Positions 9,082 through 17,657 of a stretch of 64,000 bases of DNA are shown here, one piece after another (within the stretch, counting starts at the first letter, position 1; each line of letters begins with the position of its first letter). Below the pieces are notes generated by a model, which was not told where the DNA came from, searched no databases, and saw only the letters and a list, made by a program, of their open reading frames with translations. The DNA comes from Pseudomonas cichorii (GTDB lineage Bacteria > Pseudomonadota > Gammaproteobacteria > Pseudomonadales > Pseudomonadaceae), in the NCBI RefSeq assembly GCF_003700275.1, contig NZ_RBRE01000085.1, positions 80,635 through 144,634 of the forward strand. The letters are read 5' to 3'. Made by a program: the position numbers and the translations under genes.

Positions 9082-9178
9082 GGAGAGTGGTCCGACAAAA
9101 ACACAAGACGCGGTTTATACCCGTGCCTTGCGGTGAGCGTCAATTCGGGGTCTGCCGAATACAGGCCCAGGGGATGCT

Positions 9179-9232
9179 ATTCGCGAATGAATTCACCCCT
9201 ACAGCCTCGTAGGAGCCAATTCATCCGCGAAC
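9179..9232. repeat. REP palindrome pair between recR and ybaB
   Basis: TTCGCGAATGAATTCACCCC and GGAGCCAATTCATCCGCGAA form an inverted repeat directly next to the ybaB terminator. Confidence 0.8.
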
Positions 9233-9261
9233 AAAAATGCCAGGCACTGGGCCTGGCATTG
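9231..9261 (-). terminator. Rho-independent terminator after ybaB
   Basis: On the minus strand the perfect ten-base stem AATGCCAGGC/GCCTGGCATT with a five-base loop is followed by a TTTTTG run. It begins about 20 bases after the ybaB stop, so recR may depend on read-through or on its own promoter. Confidence 0.8.
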
Positions 9262-9281
9262 TTCAACACCTGGAAACGGCC

Positions 9282-9608
9282 TTAGAAAGGCAGCTTCATG
9301 CCCGGCGGCAGTTGCATGCCTGCGGTCATGCTGGACGTCTTTTCCTGGCTGGCCTGCTCGATCTTGCGCACGGCGTCGTTGACGGCGGCGGCAACCAGGT
9401 CTTCCAGTACTTCTTTGTCTTCCTGCATCAGGCTGTCATCCAGAGTGATGCGCTTGACGTCATGACGACCGGTCATCACCACGCTCACCAGGCCTGCGCC
9501 CGACTGGCCGGTAACTTCCGCGTTAGCCAGTTCTTCCTGCATCTTGGCCATTTTTTCCTGCATTTGCTGGGCCTGTTTCATCAGGCCAGCCATGCCACCT
9601 TTCATCAT
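9282..9608 (-). CDS. ybaB: YbaB/EbfC family nucleoid-associated protein
   Basis: A 108-residue YbaB/EbfC protein that binds DNA and is commonly encoded between dnaX and recR. The N-terminal MMKGGMAGLMKQAQQMQEKM helix, the GLVSVVMTGRHDVKRITLD beta region and the C-terminal MTAGMQLPPGMKLPF are typical. The start at 9608 follows an AGGAGATATC ribosome site and yields the family length; an upstream in-frame start at 9644 has no such support. Confidence 0.95.
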   Translation of the reverse strand: MMKGGMAGLMKQAQQMQEKMAKMQEELANAEVTGQSGAGLVSVVMTGRHDVKRITLDDSLMQEDKEVLEDLVAAAVNDAVRKIEQASQEKTSSMTAGMQLPPGMKLPF

Positions 9609-9669
9609 GGGATATCTCCTCGAAAATGGATGGTTCGTTTGCACAACGCCACTGGCGTCGAGCCGTCAG

Positions 9670-11826
9670 TTAATGAGTCTGCGCTACGGGAGCGTCCACG
9701 GGTTTGATCGTATCCTCCCGAATCACTGCGCCAAACTGTTGCATCATTTGCTGAATGTACGGATCGGCCTGAATCGAAGCCTCGGCCTGACGCTGACGCT
9801 CGGCACGCAAGCGGGACGCCGCCTGGGCAGGCGTTTCCTGCTCGGGCTTGATCAGCTCGATACTCAAGTTGATCGTACGACCATGGAACTGGTTCAACGC
9901 ATCATTCAGACGACGCTGCTGAGTCGAGTTGAACAACGCACTGTGCGCCGGATCCAGGTGCAGCAACCAGCTATCGCCTTCGGCCGAAATCAGCGTGCAG
10001 TTAGCGGCGATACTGCCCGTCATGCCGGAGATAGGCAATTGAGGGAACATTTCCAGCCATTGCAGCGCCAACCCGGTGGCGGGCATCGCAGCGGGCTCGG
10101 GTTCAGGCTCCGGCGCTTCTGCATCGGCGACGCTTTCGTGGGCCAATTCATCGAGATAGTTGTAGGAAGCAGGATCGATATCGACATCCGGCTCGACATA
10201 ATCGTCATCCAGCGGCGGCTCGTCGTCGCGATCCATGGACGCCGACAGATAGGCCGAGTCCGGAATCGACTCCAGCATACCCGGCGTAACCGGTGGTTCG
10301 GCAACCGGCTCAGGCTGGACCTGCGGCGCGTCCGGCACCGGGCTGGCAGGCTCGGGCGCTGGCATCGGGGTCAGTTCCGGTTGCTCCGCGACGGTTTCCA
10401 GCACCGGTTCAGGTTCGGGCTGCGCGACCGGCTCGGCTACAGGCTCGACAACCGTGGCCTTGGGCTCGTTCCAGGGCAGATCGATTTCTTCGACCGGTTC
10501 TGGAGCTGGAGCTGGAGCCGGCGCAGGCTCAGCAACCGTCTGCACAGGGGCTGGCGCAGGTTTTTCAACTACGGGCTCGGCAAGTACCGGCTCGACCACC
10601 GGCACCGGCGCTATGGCCGCAACAGGCGTTACAGGAGCTGCCGGTGCACTGGCTGTCGCACCGGCCACCGGGGTTCGGGAATCAACTGCGGCCTGGTTGA
10701 TCCCCACTGGCTTTAGCGGCTGTCTCGGCGCATCGGCGCTCTCGGCGGGACGAAACGCCAGCATTCGCAGCAGGACCATTTCAAAGCCACCACGCGGATC
10801 CGGCGCCAGCGGCAGATCGCGACGTCCGATCAAACCCATCTGGTAGTAAAACTGTACGTCTTCGGCAGGCAACGCCTGAGCCAGGGCCAACACGCGATCA
10901 CGGTCGCCATGGCCGTTATCGACACCTTCCGGCAGCGCCTGGGCAATTGCCACGCGATGCAGAACGTTGAGAATCTCCGACAGCACGCCATTCCAGTCCG
11001 GCCCCTGCTCGGCCAGATGACGCACGGCTTCCAGCAGCCCGCGCGCATCGCCTTCCAGCAATGCGGTCAGCACATCGAACACCTGGCCATGATCCAGCGT
11101 GCCCAGCATGGCGCGCACATCGGCCGCCATGACCTTGCCTTCACCAAAGGCAATCGCCTGATCGGTGAGGCTCATGGCGTCACGCATCGAACCATCGGCG
11201 GCACGGCCCAGCAGCCACAGCGCGTCGTCCTCGAACGGCACGTTCTCGACACCCAGCACATGGGTCAGGTGCTCGACCACGCGCTCGGGAGTCATGTTTT
11301 TCAGCGAGAACTGCAGGCAGCGCGACAGGATCGTGGCCGGCAGCTTCTGCGGGTCGGTGGTCGCGAGGATGAACTTGACGTAGGGCGGCGGCTCTTCAAG
11401 CGTCTTGAGCAACGCATTGAACGAGTGGCTGGAAAGCATGTGCACTTCGTCGATCAGGTAGACCTTGAAGCGTCCGCGGCTGGGTGCGTACTGCACGTTA
11501 TCCAGCAACTCGCGGGTGTCCTCGACCTTGGTGCGGCTCGCGGCGTCGATCTCGATCAGGTCGACGAAACGCCCCTCATCGATCTCCTGACAGACCGAAC
11601 AGGTGCCGCAAGGCGTGGAAGTGATGCCGGTTTCGCAGTTCAGGCACTTGGCGATGATCCGCGCAATGGTCGTCTTGCCGACGCCACGGGTGCCGGTGAA
11701 CAGATAGGCATGGTGCAGCCGCTGGCTGTCCAGCGCATTGATCAGGGCCTTCAACACATGAGTCTGGCCGACCATTTCGCGGAACGAGCGCGGACGCCAT
11801 TTACGTGCAAGAACCTGATAACTCAT
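9670..11826 (-). CDS. dnaX: DNA polymerase III subunit gamma/tau
   Basis: A 718-residue clamp-loader ATPase. The N-terminus MSYQVLARKWRPRSFREMVG, Walker A GTRGVGKTT, the zinc-binding cysteines in CGTCSVCQEI, and the Walker B-like VYLIDEVHMLS are clear. The C-terminal half begins with a long Pro/Ala/Glu/Val-rich linker (about residues 380-570) and ends with the tau region that contacts the polymerase. The start at 11826 is set by the conserved N-terminus; the frame extends five codons further without support. The first gene of dnaX-ybaB-recR; the accessory block starts just upstream of it. Confidence 0.96.
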   Translation of the reverse strand: MSYQVLARKWRPRSFREMVGQTHVLKALINALDSQRLHHAYLFTGTRGVGKTTIARIIAKCLNCETGITSTPCGTCSVCQEIDEGRFVDLIEIDAASRTKVEDTRELLDNVQYAPSRGRFKVYLIDEVHMLSSHSFNALLKTLEEPPPYVKFILATTDPQKLPATILSRCLQFSLKNMTPERVVEHLTHVLGVENVPFEDDALWLLGRAADGSMRDAMSLTDQAIAFGEGKVMAADVRAMLGTLDHGQVFDVLTALLEGDARGLLEAVRHLAEQGPDWNGVLSEILNVLHRVAIAQALPEGVDNGHGDRDRVLALAQALPAEDVQFYYQMGLIGRRDLPLAPDPRGGFEMVLLRMLAFRPAESADAPRQPLKPVGINQAAVDSRTPVAGATASAPAAPVTPVAAIAPVPVVEPVLAEPVVEKPAPAPVQTVAEPAPAPAPAPEPVEEIDLPWNEPKATVVEPVAEPVAQPEPEPVLETVAEQPELTPMPAPEPASPVPDAPQVQPEPVAEPPVTPGMLESIPDSAYLSASMDRDDEPPLDDDYVEPDVDIDPASYNYLDELAHESVADAEAPEPEPEPAAMPATGLALQWLEMFPQLPISGMTGSIAANCTLISAEGDSWLLHLDPAHSALFNSTQQRRLNDALNQFHGRTINLSIELIKPEQETPAQAASRLRAERQRQAEASIQADPYIQQMMQQFGAVIREDTIKPVDAPVAQTH

Positions 11827-11975
11827 TGAAAACCGTCGCAACTGGGAAGCGGAAGACCGCTAATGCTAGCGGAGCAAGAGCAAAATTGCATCTGGTGTCC
11901 TTGGTTATCTGACTCGCATTACGTTGCGGGATTGTATTTCATTAAACGGCTGGCGTAAGCTGAAACGGCTAAATC

Positions 11976-12137
11976 GTGAGCCCTCAAGAAGAGATCACCC
12001 ACGAAGAGGCTTCAATACCAGATCAGGACGCTGCATTTTTACAAGGGTTGGCAGACAACAGGTTGTTTACGTTGCCTGCCTGTAAGTGGAAAACCGCACA
12101 TACGGATAAAACGTATGGGCAATTATCTGGCTATTGA
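11976..12137 (+). CDS. Possible small ORF (53 aa) upstream of the synthetase/dehydrogenase fusion
   Basis: A GTG-initiated frame of 53 codons ending at TGA 12135-12137. The first part is acidic (PQEEITHEEASIPDQDAAF) and the end is basic (ACKWKTAHTDKTYG). The composition looks protein-like and its codon use is more AT-rich than in dnaX. There is no clear ribosome site and no family is recognised. It could be a small peptide gene, a leader of the downstream unit, or a decayed remnant marking the edge of the accessory block. Confidence 0.25.
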   Translation: MSPQEEITHEEASIPDQDAAFLQGLADNRLFTLPACKWKTAHTDKTYGQLSGY

Positions 12138-12321
12138 TATCTTCCATGTCGATTTCCATTGTGAACCCGTCTGCATACCCGGAGCGTGCCCCCAAGGGTC
12201 TTGCCCGGCTGGATTGTCATGTTGCGAACAGTCGTCGTCGCAGCATTCTCTTTGCCTTTACCTTCTCTCCCCCCCTGACCCGACACTGATTTGTTATCTG
12301 GCCTGATTGCTTCCCGATACT

Positions 12322-12398
12322 GCTCAGGGGCTTTGTCCTGCCTGTCCGCAATGGCCTGAGCGTTTCAAGCAACACGCCCTTCAGGGGGCGGTTTATTT
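12322..12398 (+). promoter_or_regulatory. Candidate structured leader/attenuator before the fusion gene
   Basis: Two hairpins lie just before the start codon at 12422. One pairs GCTCAGG (12322-12328) with CCTGAGC (12355-12361). The other pairs CGCCC (12375-12379) with GGGCG (12386-12390) and is followed by GTTTATTT, which resembles a weak intrinsic terminator. The ribosome site AGGGAG comes next. Together they could form a transcription-attenuation leader. The pairing is seen in the sequence; the regulatory role is inference. The rest of 11827-12421 holds only the small ORF listed separately and presumably the promoters. Confidence 0.3.
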
Positions 12399-12421
12399 GC
12401 ATCAAACAGGGAGTTCATTGC

Positions 12422-15337
12422 ATGTGGTGGAAAAGTCTTGCTCGGCAAATTCAGGAAAGGACTGCCGATAACAACGAAATCGTTGCGTTCGGTGCGGGCT
12501 TTGGTCCCTCAGGGCTGCCTCATATCGGGACATTGTGCGAGGTACTGCGCGTCAGTATCGTCAGAGCGGCTTTTGAAAAGATCTCAAGCAAGGAAACCCA
12601 GCTTTTTATTGTTTCCGACGATCTGGATGCCTTGAGGAAAGTACCCGCTACGTTTCCGCAACCGGATGTTCTGCTGGGACATCTGGGGCGACCATTGTGC
12701 GATATTCCCGACCCGTTCCAGAAGGCAAGAAATCTGTCGGCAGGTATCAACGCCCGACTTGACGATGCTTTGTCACCTTACGGCCTGGACTACCAGTTAC
12801 TTGAAAACAGCGCATTGTATCGGGCTGGCTACTACAACTCGACGATCAGACAGTTTCTCTCTCGAATGGAAAAGATCAATCAGGTGGTTGCCTCACGCCT
12901 GGGGATTACCCGTCAAAAGAGCTACAGCATGTTCATGCCCGTGTCGCGTGTTTCCGGGCGAATCATCGAGCATCTGGTGGTGCGCAATGTTGATATCGAG
13001 CGAGGGGAAATCACCTATCGAATTCCCCCGGACCTGCTGATCAATCGGCCCGGTGAGGAATACAGCATTACCTCTCAGGAATACTACGCCGACGAACCCA
13101 TTGGCGAAGACATCACCACCTCCGTATTGGACGGACACTGTAAATTGCAATGGAAAGCCGATTGGGCAATGCGCCTGATTCATCGCGACATTTCCTTTGA
13201 GATGCATGGCGAAGACCTGACTGATTCAGCAAATACCGTGCGTGACATCTGCGCGGTGATGGATGTGCAAGCTCCGATTCTGATGAAGTACGGGCTATTT
13301 ACCGATATTGCCGGCAAGAAAATATCCAAAAGCAAAGGTAATGGCTTTTCGCTGGAGCAAGTCAGTAAGTACATGCCTGAGGAAGCGCTGCAGCATTTCA
13401 TGTTCAGCAATCCTTATCGCACAACTCGCTTCCACCCTCAGGTCTCGATCAAAGCGTATGACAATTATCGGGCCGACCATGCACGCATGGTTACCGGAGA
13501 CGATGACAACCCTATCGGTTATTTCCATCGGTCCCCGACTCATGGCAAGCGCGTTTCCACTTACCAACGAATACTGAACATCCTCACGGCCTGCCATCCC
13601 GATGATATTGATGCGGCTTACTATTACCTGCTCAAGCACGACAAAATCCGGCAGGACATTCTTGCGGATGAAACCTTCACCCACGTTGTACAGAAAGCAT
13701 TTACCTATTATCAGGAACGGGTTGCCCCGCATTTCCACGCGCGATTACTCAATGAATTCGCAGAATCGATGCTGTATCAAATCTCGGAACAGTTCAAACA
13801 ACTGACGCAGAACCACAGACCGATAGTGAAGACCCAGATTACCCACATCTTTGATCAAATCGGCGCTCCCGGTCACAACAGTGCCTATCGGATGCTTTAC
13901 GCCTGCCTGTTCGGCGAGGAAAGCGGGCCAAGACTCGAGGAGTACATCAATCGTCTGGGCGTACAGGCATTTTGTACGGTGCTCGAATCACGGATCAAAC
14001 AGGCTGTTCATTACAGGGAGAGTGAAATCATGGACACGCAACTCAATCAAGCTATTACCGAGTATTCCGACATTCCACGCCCGATGCCTATCGTGCCTGC
14101 GCGAGACAGTGGACGAGTACTGGAGACCATCGACTTCCAGGATGTCAAAGCACGTGCCGCGGCGTTTGCACAGCATCTGCGACACAATGCGGAAACGATT
14201 GCCGGGAGCCTTTCAGGATTCGAGTGCTACAACGTGGCAGTCGATGAAATCGAGCGCTGCGTCGAGCTGCTGGAGAACCTGGAGCTCAACAGCCCGTTCT
14301 TTGAACGCAAGGTCCGTTGCGTCACCAGTTATCTGCCACTCAATCAGCCAATCTATGCCACAACGTGCTTTGGCATCATCCCTTCGTTAATGGCCGACTC
14401 AGCCTGGCTTCGACCACCGACCGCCATGCATTCGCACTACAAGAAACTACTGCAATCGTTGCAGTTGGAGCATTTCTTCCCGAACCTGAATATCTCTTTT
14501 GCCGATAAAGAAAAATTTGTCAGCCAGACGGCCGCCATATCCGATGCGGTGATTTTTACCGGCACACCGGAAAACGCAACCAAGGTGCGCAAGTCTTACC
14601 TAAAGCGCACCCTGTTCATTCTCAACGGAGCAGGCCATAACCCATTGGTGGTTTCTGCTGACGCTTCGATCGACACCGCCATCGAAAGTGCTCTGCGGGT
14701 GGTGCTGTACAACCAGGGACAGGATTGCGCCGGTCCCAACAGTATCCTGGTGCATCGGGATATCCATGCCGAATTCATTCATCGTTTGCGTGAAGAGTTG
14801 CTGAAGTGTGAAGGCCATGTAGGCGATTACGCCTGTAAAGAAAATATCGTCGGGCCCAACAGCGATCCTGATCACACCCTGAAAGTGGTCAGGATGTTCA
14901 AGGAGTACCGGGAACACTGCACGTATGGCGGCGAGATCAATCCGATCAGTGGATTGATACGCCCTACCGTATTCGAGCGGCCATTGTCTCTGGGCGGCAA
15001 CTACAAGGAATTTTTTGCACCAGTGTTCTTTGTCCAGCCCTATGAAGAAGACGCCGAACTGGCAAGCTACTTTGAACACCCCCTTTATGCGCCCAACTCC
15101 ATGTACGTGTCGCTGTTTGGGAGCAGTCACTACATCGACAGCCTGGTGGCCTGCGGAAAACATGATGCGGATACGGTGCTCAATAACACTGACCTGCATG
15201 TCGTGGAAAAAGGCTACAACCCTTACGGCGGGCATGGCGTCGCGGCGTCCTGCCTCTATGTCAACGGTATACGGATTGCAAAACCGACGTTACCGCAGCG
15301 GGATATTCACGAACATCTTGTTGCGACGGGGGCCTGA
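12422..15337 (+). CDS. Class I lysyl-tRNA synthetase-like / aldehyde dehydrogenase-like fusion protein
   Basis: A 971-residue two-domain protein. Residues 1 to about 530 follow class I (archaeal-type) lysyl-tRNA synthetase: HIGH-type signature PSGLPHIGT (His34), DDLDALRKVP, LGRPLCDIPDPF, and KMSKS-type KISKS at 300-304. The zinc-ligand loop, normally FMPxCxxCGR in this class, reads FMPVSRVSGR (171-180), so both cysteines are Ser. Residues from about 565 resemble aldehyde/acyl-CoA dehydrogenases: VIFTGTPENATKVRK for the cofactor-binding region, catalytic Cys769 in GQDCAGPN, KEFFAPVFFV, and NPYGGHGVAAS. The usual base Glu aligns with Asn735. Pseudomonads use a class II LysRS for translation, so this is probably not housekeeping. 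An MFS gene follows after 10 bases. Inferred role: activate lysine or an analogue and reduce it to an aldehyde for a secreted metabolite. Confidence 0.8.
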   Translation: MWWKSLARQIQERTADNNEIVAFGAGFGPSGLPHIGTLCEVLRVSIVRAAFEKISSKETQLFIVSDDLDALRKVPATFPQPDVLLGHLGRPLCDIPDPFQKARNLSAGINARLDDALSPYGLDYQLLENSALYRAGYYNSTIRQFLSRMEKINQVVASRLGITRQKSYSMFMPVSRVSGRIIEHLVVRNVDIERGEITYRIPPDLLINRPGEEYSITSQEYYADEPIGEDITTSVLDGHCKLQWKADWAMRLIHRDISFEMHGEDLTDSANTVRDICAVMDVQAPILMKYGLFTDIAGKKISKSKGNGFSLEQVSKYMPEEALQHFMFSNPYRTTRFHPQVSIKAYDNYRADHARMVTGDDDNPIGYFHRSPTHGKRVSTYQRILNILTACHPDDIDAAYYYLLKHDKIRQDILADETFTHVVQKAFTYYQERVAPHFHARLLNEFAESMLYQISEQFKQLTQNHRPIVKTQITHIFDQIGAPGHNSAYRMLYACLFGEESGPRLEEYINRLGVQAFCTVLESRIKQAVHYRESEIMDTQLNQAITEYSDIPRPMPIVPARDSGRVLETIDFQDVKARAAAFAQHLRHNAETIAGSLSGFECYNVAVDEIERCVELLENLELNSPFFERKVRCVTSYLPLNQPIYATTCFGIIPSLMADSAWLRPPTAMHSHYKKLLQSLQLEHFFPNLNISFADKEKFVSQTAAISDAVIFTGTPENATKVRKSYLKRTLFILNGAGHNPLVVSADASIDTAIESALRVVLYNQGQDCAGPNSILVHRDIHAEFIHRLREELLKCEGHVGDYACKENIVGPNSDPDHTLKVVRMFKEYREHCTYGGEINPISGLIRPTVFERPLSLGGNYKEFFAPVFFVQPYEEDAELASYFEHPLYAPNSMYVSLFGSSHYIDSLVACGKHDADTVLNNTDLHVVEKGYNPYGGHGVAASCLYVNGIRIAKPTLPQRDIHEHLVATGA

Positions 15338-15347
15338 GGTGTGACGA

Positions 15348-16505
15348 ATGAATAAATTATTGCTGGCGGCTCTGATACTCGGCGTTTCTATCGTCGGGTT
15401 GACTATCGGCTCAACCGTGCCAGTGGTTGCGTTACGCCTTTACCAGGCCGAGGCTTCAAGCGTTCATATCGGTGTGATGTCTGCACTACCTGCGGCCGGC
15501 ATCATCCTGTCGGCCTTTATGGTGGATTGGCTCTGCCAGCGGTTGAGCCGAAGACACATATATATGGCGTGTTTCACGTTATCGATCCTGAGCGTAGCCG
15601 CCATCGAGGTTTTCGCTTCGACAGTTTACAGCCTGGCTTTCGCCAGGCTGGTGATGGGAGTGACCGCAGGAATCATCATTATTCTGGGAGAGTCCTGGGT
15701 GAATGAAATCGCCGAAGACTCCCACAGAGGAAGAGTCGTGGCGATCTACACCACATGCTTCACGATCTTCCAGGTGATGGGGCCAGGAATGGTGGCCCTG
15801 TTCGGCACCGCAGGCCCACATGTAATAAGCGTGGTAATTGCAGGGCATCTTTTGGCATTGGCGATGATTGGTTTTACCTTGCCCAGACAGGTGATCCATC
15901 ACGAACACGCCGAAAGCAAAACGTTCTCGGTGCTGGGCTTCATCCAAGTGGCACCGGCACTGTGCATGGGCATCATCTTCTTCTCGTTTTTCGATAGCGT
16001 GATCCTGTCGATGTTTCCGGTTTATGCCGCCGAACACGGCTATACCATCAAACTGGCAGCGCTGATGGTGACCGTGATATTGCTTGGCGATGCAGCTCTG
16101 CAGTTTCCGCTGGGCTGGCTATCGGACAAAGTCTCCAGACCTACGATCTATGTGGGATGTGGGGTGCTTTCTCTGACCATCGGGGCCTGCCTGCCGTGGC
16201 TGATGAACTATCCCTTGTTGTTATGGCCAAGCCTGGTGATCCTGGGAGCCGTCGCGGGCGGGGTCTACACCCTGGCGATCATTCTGATCGGCGAGGGCTT
16301 CAAAGGAGCGGATCTGGTCACCGCAAATGCCAGCGCCGGATTCTTGTGGGGGGTTGGCAGCCTCCTTGGGCCGCTGGTCAGCGGCGCAGCAATGACCACC
16401 AGCGCCCATGGTCTTCCGTTGGCAATGTCTGCGGCGGCCGGGCTTTTTGTACTGGTTGCATTGCCAATGCTCAAGAGAACGATCCGGGCCAAAGCACTTG
16501 GTTGA
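15348..16505 (+). CDS. MFS transporter (YcaD-like) coupled to the fusion enzyme
   Basis: A 385-residue major facilitator with about twelve hydrophobic segments. The GESWVNEIAEDSHRGR segment is the type seen in the YcaD-like branch, and the loop after helix 2 (DWLCQRLSRRHIYM) fits the MFS A-motif region. It starts 10 bases after the stop of the fusion gene; the ribosome site GAGGTG overlaps that stop, so the two genes are very likely co-transcribed. The natural inference is export of the product made by the fusion enzyme, or uptake of its substrate. Between this gene and the next (16506-16796) I see no other feature. Confidence 0.85.
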   Translation: MNKLLLAALILGVSIVGLTIGSTVPVVALRLYQAEASSVHIGVMSALPAAGIILSAFMVDWLCQRLSRRHIYMACFTLSILSVAAIEVFASTVYSLAFARLVMGVTAGIIIILGESWVNEIAEDSHRGRVVAIYTTCFTIFQVMGPGMVALFGTAGPHVISVVIAGHLLALAMIGFTLPRQVIHHEHAESKTFSVLGFIQVAPALCMGIIFFSFFDSVILSMFPVYAAEHGYTIKLAALMVTVILLGDAALQFPLGWLSDKVSRPTIYVGCGVLSLTIGACLPWLMNYPLLLWPSLVILGAVAGGVYTLAIILIGEGFKGADLVTANASAGFLWGVGSLLGPLVSGAAMTTSAHGLPLAMSAAAGLFVLVALPMLKRTIRAKALG

Positions 16506-16796
16506 ACCCCCATCATCTAACCAGGCTCTGTATGAGATCCAGCAAAGGGCAAGCGAAAAACAGAGGGAGACGCAATCGACTTTATTCATGTAAACAAGCA
16601 TTGCTATCAACTTCAGCCAGACCTGCTTCCAGCCAGATCACCAAAGCACAGCTACATTTCATACAGAGCCCGTCCAGATAGTCATGTATCTAATACGCTG
16701 ATACATCACACATCGGGCTGAACAAATGAAAGCAAGGGCACTCTGTAATCAGGTCTTTTAAGAGCCGTTCATCTGCGGCTCGTGGTTGAGGGCCCC

Positions 16797-17549
16797 ATGC
16801 GTCGAAACCCGATCCTGTTGTGCGTTCTACTCCTGTTCAGCCCATTGAGCGGTGCCGCCGAGCCCCCGCTGCGATTCTCGGTGGCCGAAAGCTGGTCGAT
16901 GCCGTTGATCCGCATCGAAAACAACCAGCCGACCACCGGCATTCTGTTCGACATCATGCAAAGCCTGGCCAGTCAGGTGGGGCGTACTGCCGAGTTTCAC
17001 GTTCTTCCGCGCCTGCGGGTCCAGCCGGCGATGGATCGCGGGGAAGTGGATATTCGCTGCTATACCGCCCAGGCCTGGGTGCCGGACCTGTCGGGGGATT
17101 ATCTGTGGAGCCTGCCGATCCTGTATCAGCGTGACCTGCTGATCGCCTCGGCCCAGACCGCGGCCGGGCCATACCCTGAGCAATTCGACCATGAAACCAT
17201 CGGCACCGTGCTCGGCTACAACTACCCGACGCTGGAGCACCTGTTCGCCAATCACAAACTGGAACGCGAAGACGCGCGCAGCCAGGAACATGCCGTGCGC
17301 AAGCTCATCGCCGGCCGCTACAACTACGCCATTGCCAGCCAGATGATTCTCGACTGGGTCAACCGCGACTTGCCCCCCAGCAAACGCCTGAAGGTCATTT
17401 CCCTGATCAGCGAACAGGCCGCTGGCTGCATCGTGCGCAACGACCCGGACATTCCCGTGCAGCAAATCCTCCGCACCCTGGTGCGCATGAAAGTCTCGGG
17501 CGAGATTCAGCAGATCATCGACCGCTACACCGCGCCGCCTGCGCCCTGA
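16797..17549 (+). CDS. Periplasmic substrate-binding protein (SBP family 3-like)
   Basis: A 250-residue secreted solute-binding protein of the type used for amino acids. The signal peptide is MRRNPILLCVLLLFSPLSGA with cleavage near AAEPP. A GILFDIMQSLASQVG segment and the final LVRMKVSGEIQQIIDRY match the bacterial family 3 binding-protein fold. The ATG at 16797 is chosen because it begins the signal peptide and follows GAGGG; a GTG at 16782 is in frame. No permease or ATPase is adjacent, so it is an orphan binding protein. The ligand cannot be read from sequence. Confidence 0.75.
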   Translation: MRRNPILLCVLLLFSPLSGAAEPPLRFSVAESWSMPLIRIENNQPTTGILFDIMQSLASQVGRTAEFHVLPRLRVQPAMDRGEVDIRCYTAQAWVPDLSGDYLWSLPILYQRDLLIASAQTAAGPYPEQFDHETIGTVLGYNYPTLEHLFANHKLEREDARSQEHAVRKLIAGRYNYAIASQMILDWVNRDLPPSKRLKVISLISEQAAGCIVRNDPDIPVQQILRTLVRMKVSGEIQQIIDRYTAPPAP

Positions 17550-17657
17550 TCTTGACTGCTTTCATTCAGGGCTGGGCGGCTGTAGCAGAATCGTCATACA
17601 GCGCGGATACGCTCCTCGGAAATCTTTAGTAACACTTAAAGCGAGCAGGTAATCCGC

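Noticed and set aside
10100..10680. Proline-rich region of dnaX as a possible separate gene or programmed frameshift site
   Set aside because: It is the normal tau linker in one continuous frame; I saw no A-rich slippery run with hairpin convincing enough to call.
12115..12306. 63-codon Cys-rich frame upstream of the fusion gene
   Set aside because: No ribosome site, odd composition (many Cys, Ser and Pro), and it runs through the hairpin region and its flank; the other small frame at 11976 is more protein-like.
12322..12398. T-box riboswitch controlling the synthetase-like gene
   Set aside because: No T-box core sequence or specifier loop is visible and T-boxes are not expected in this group; only simple hairpins are supported.
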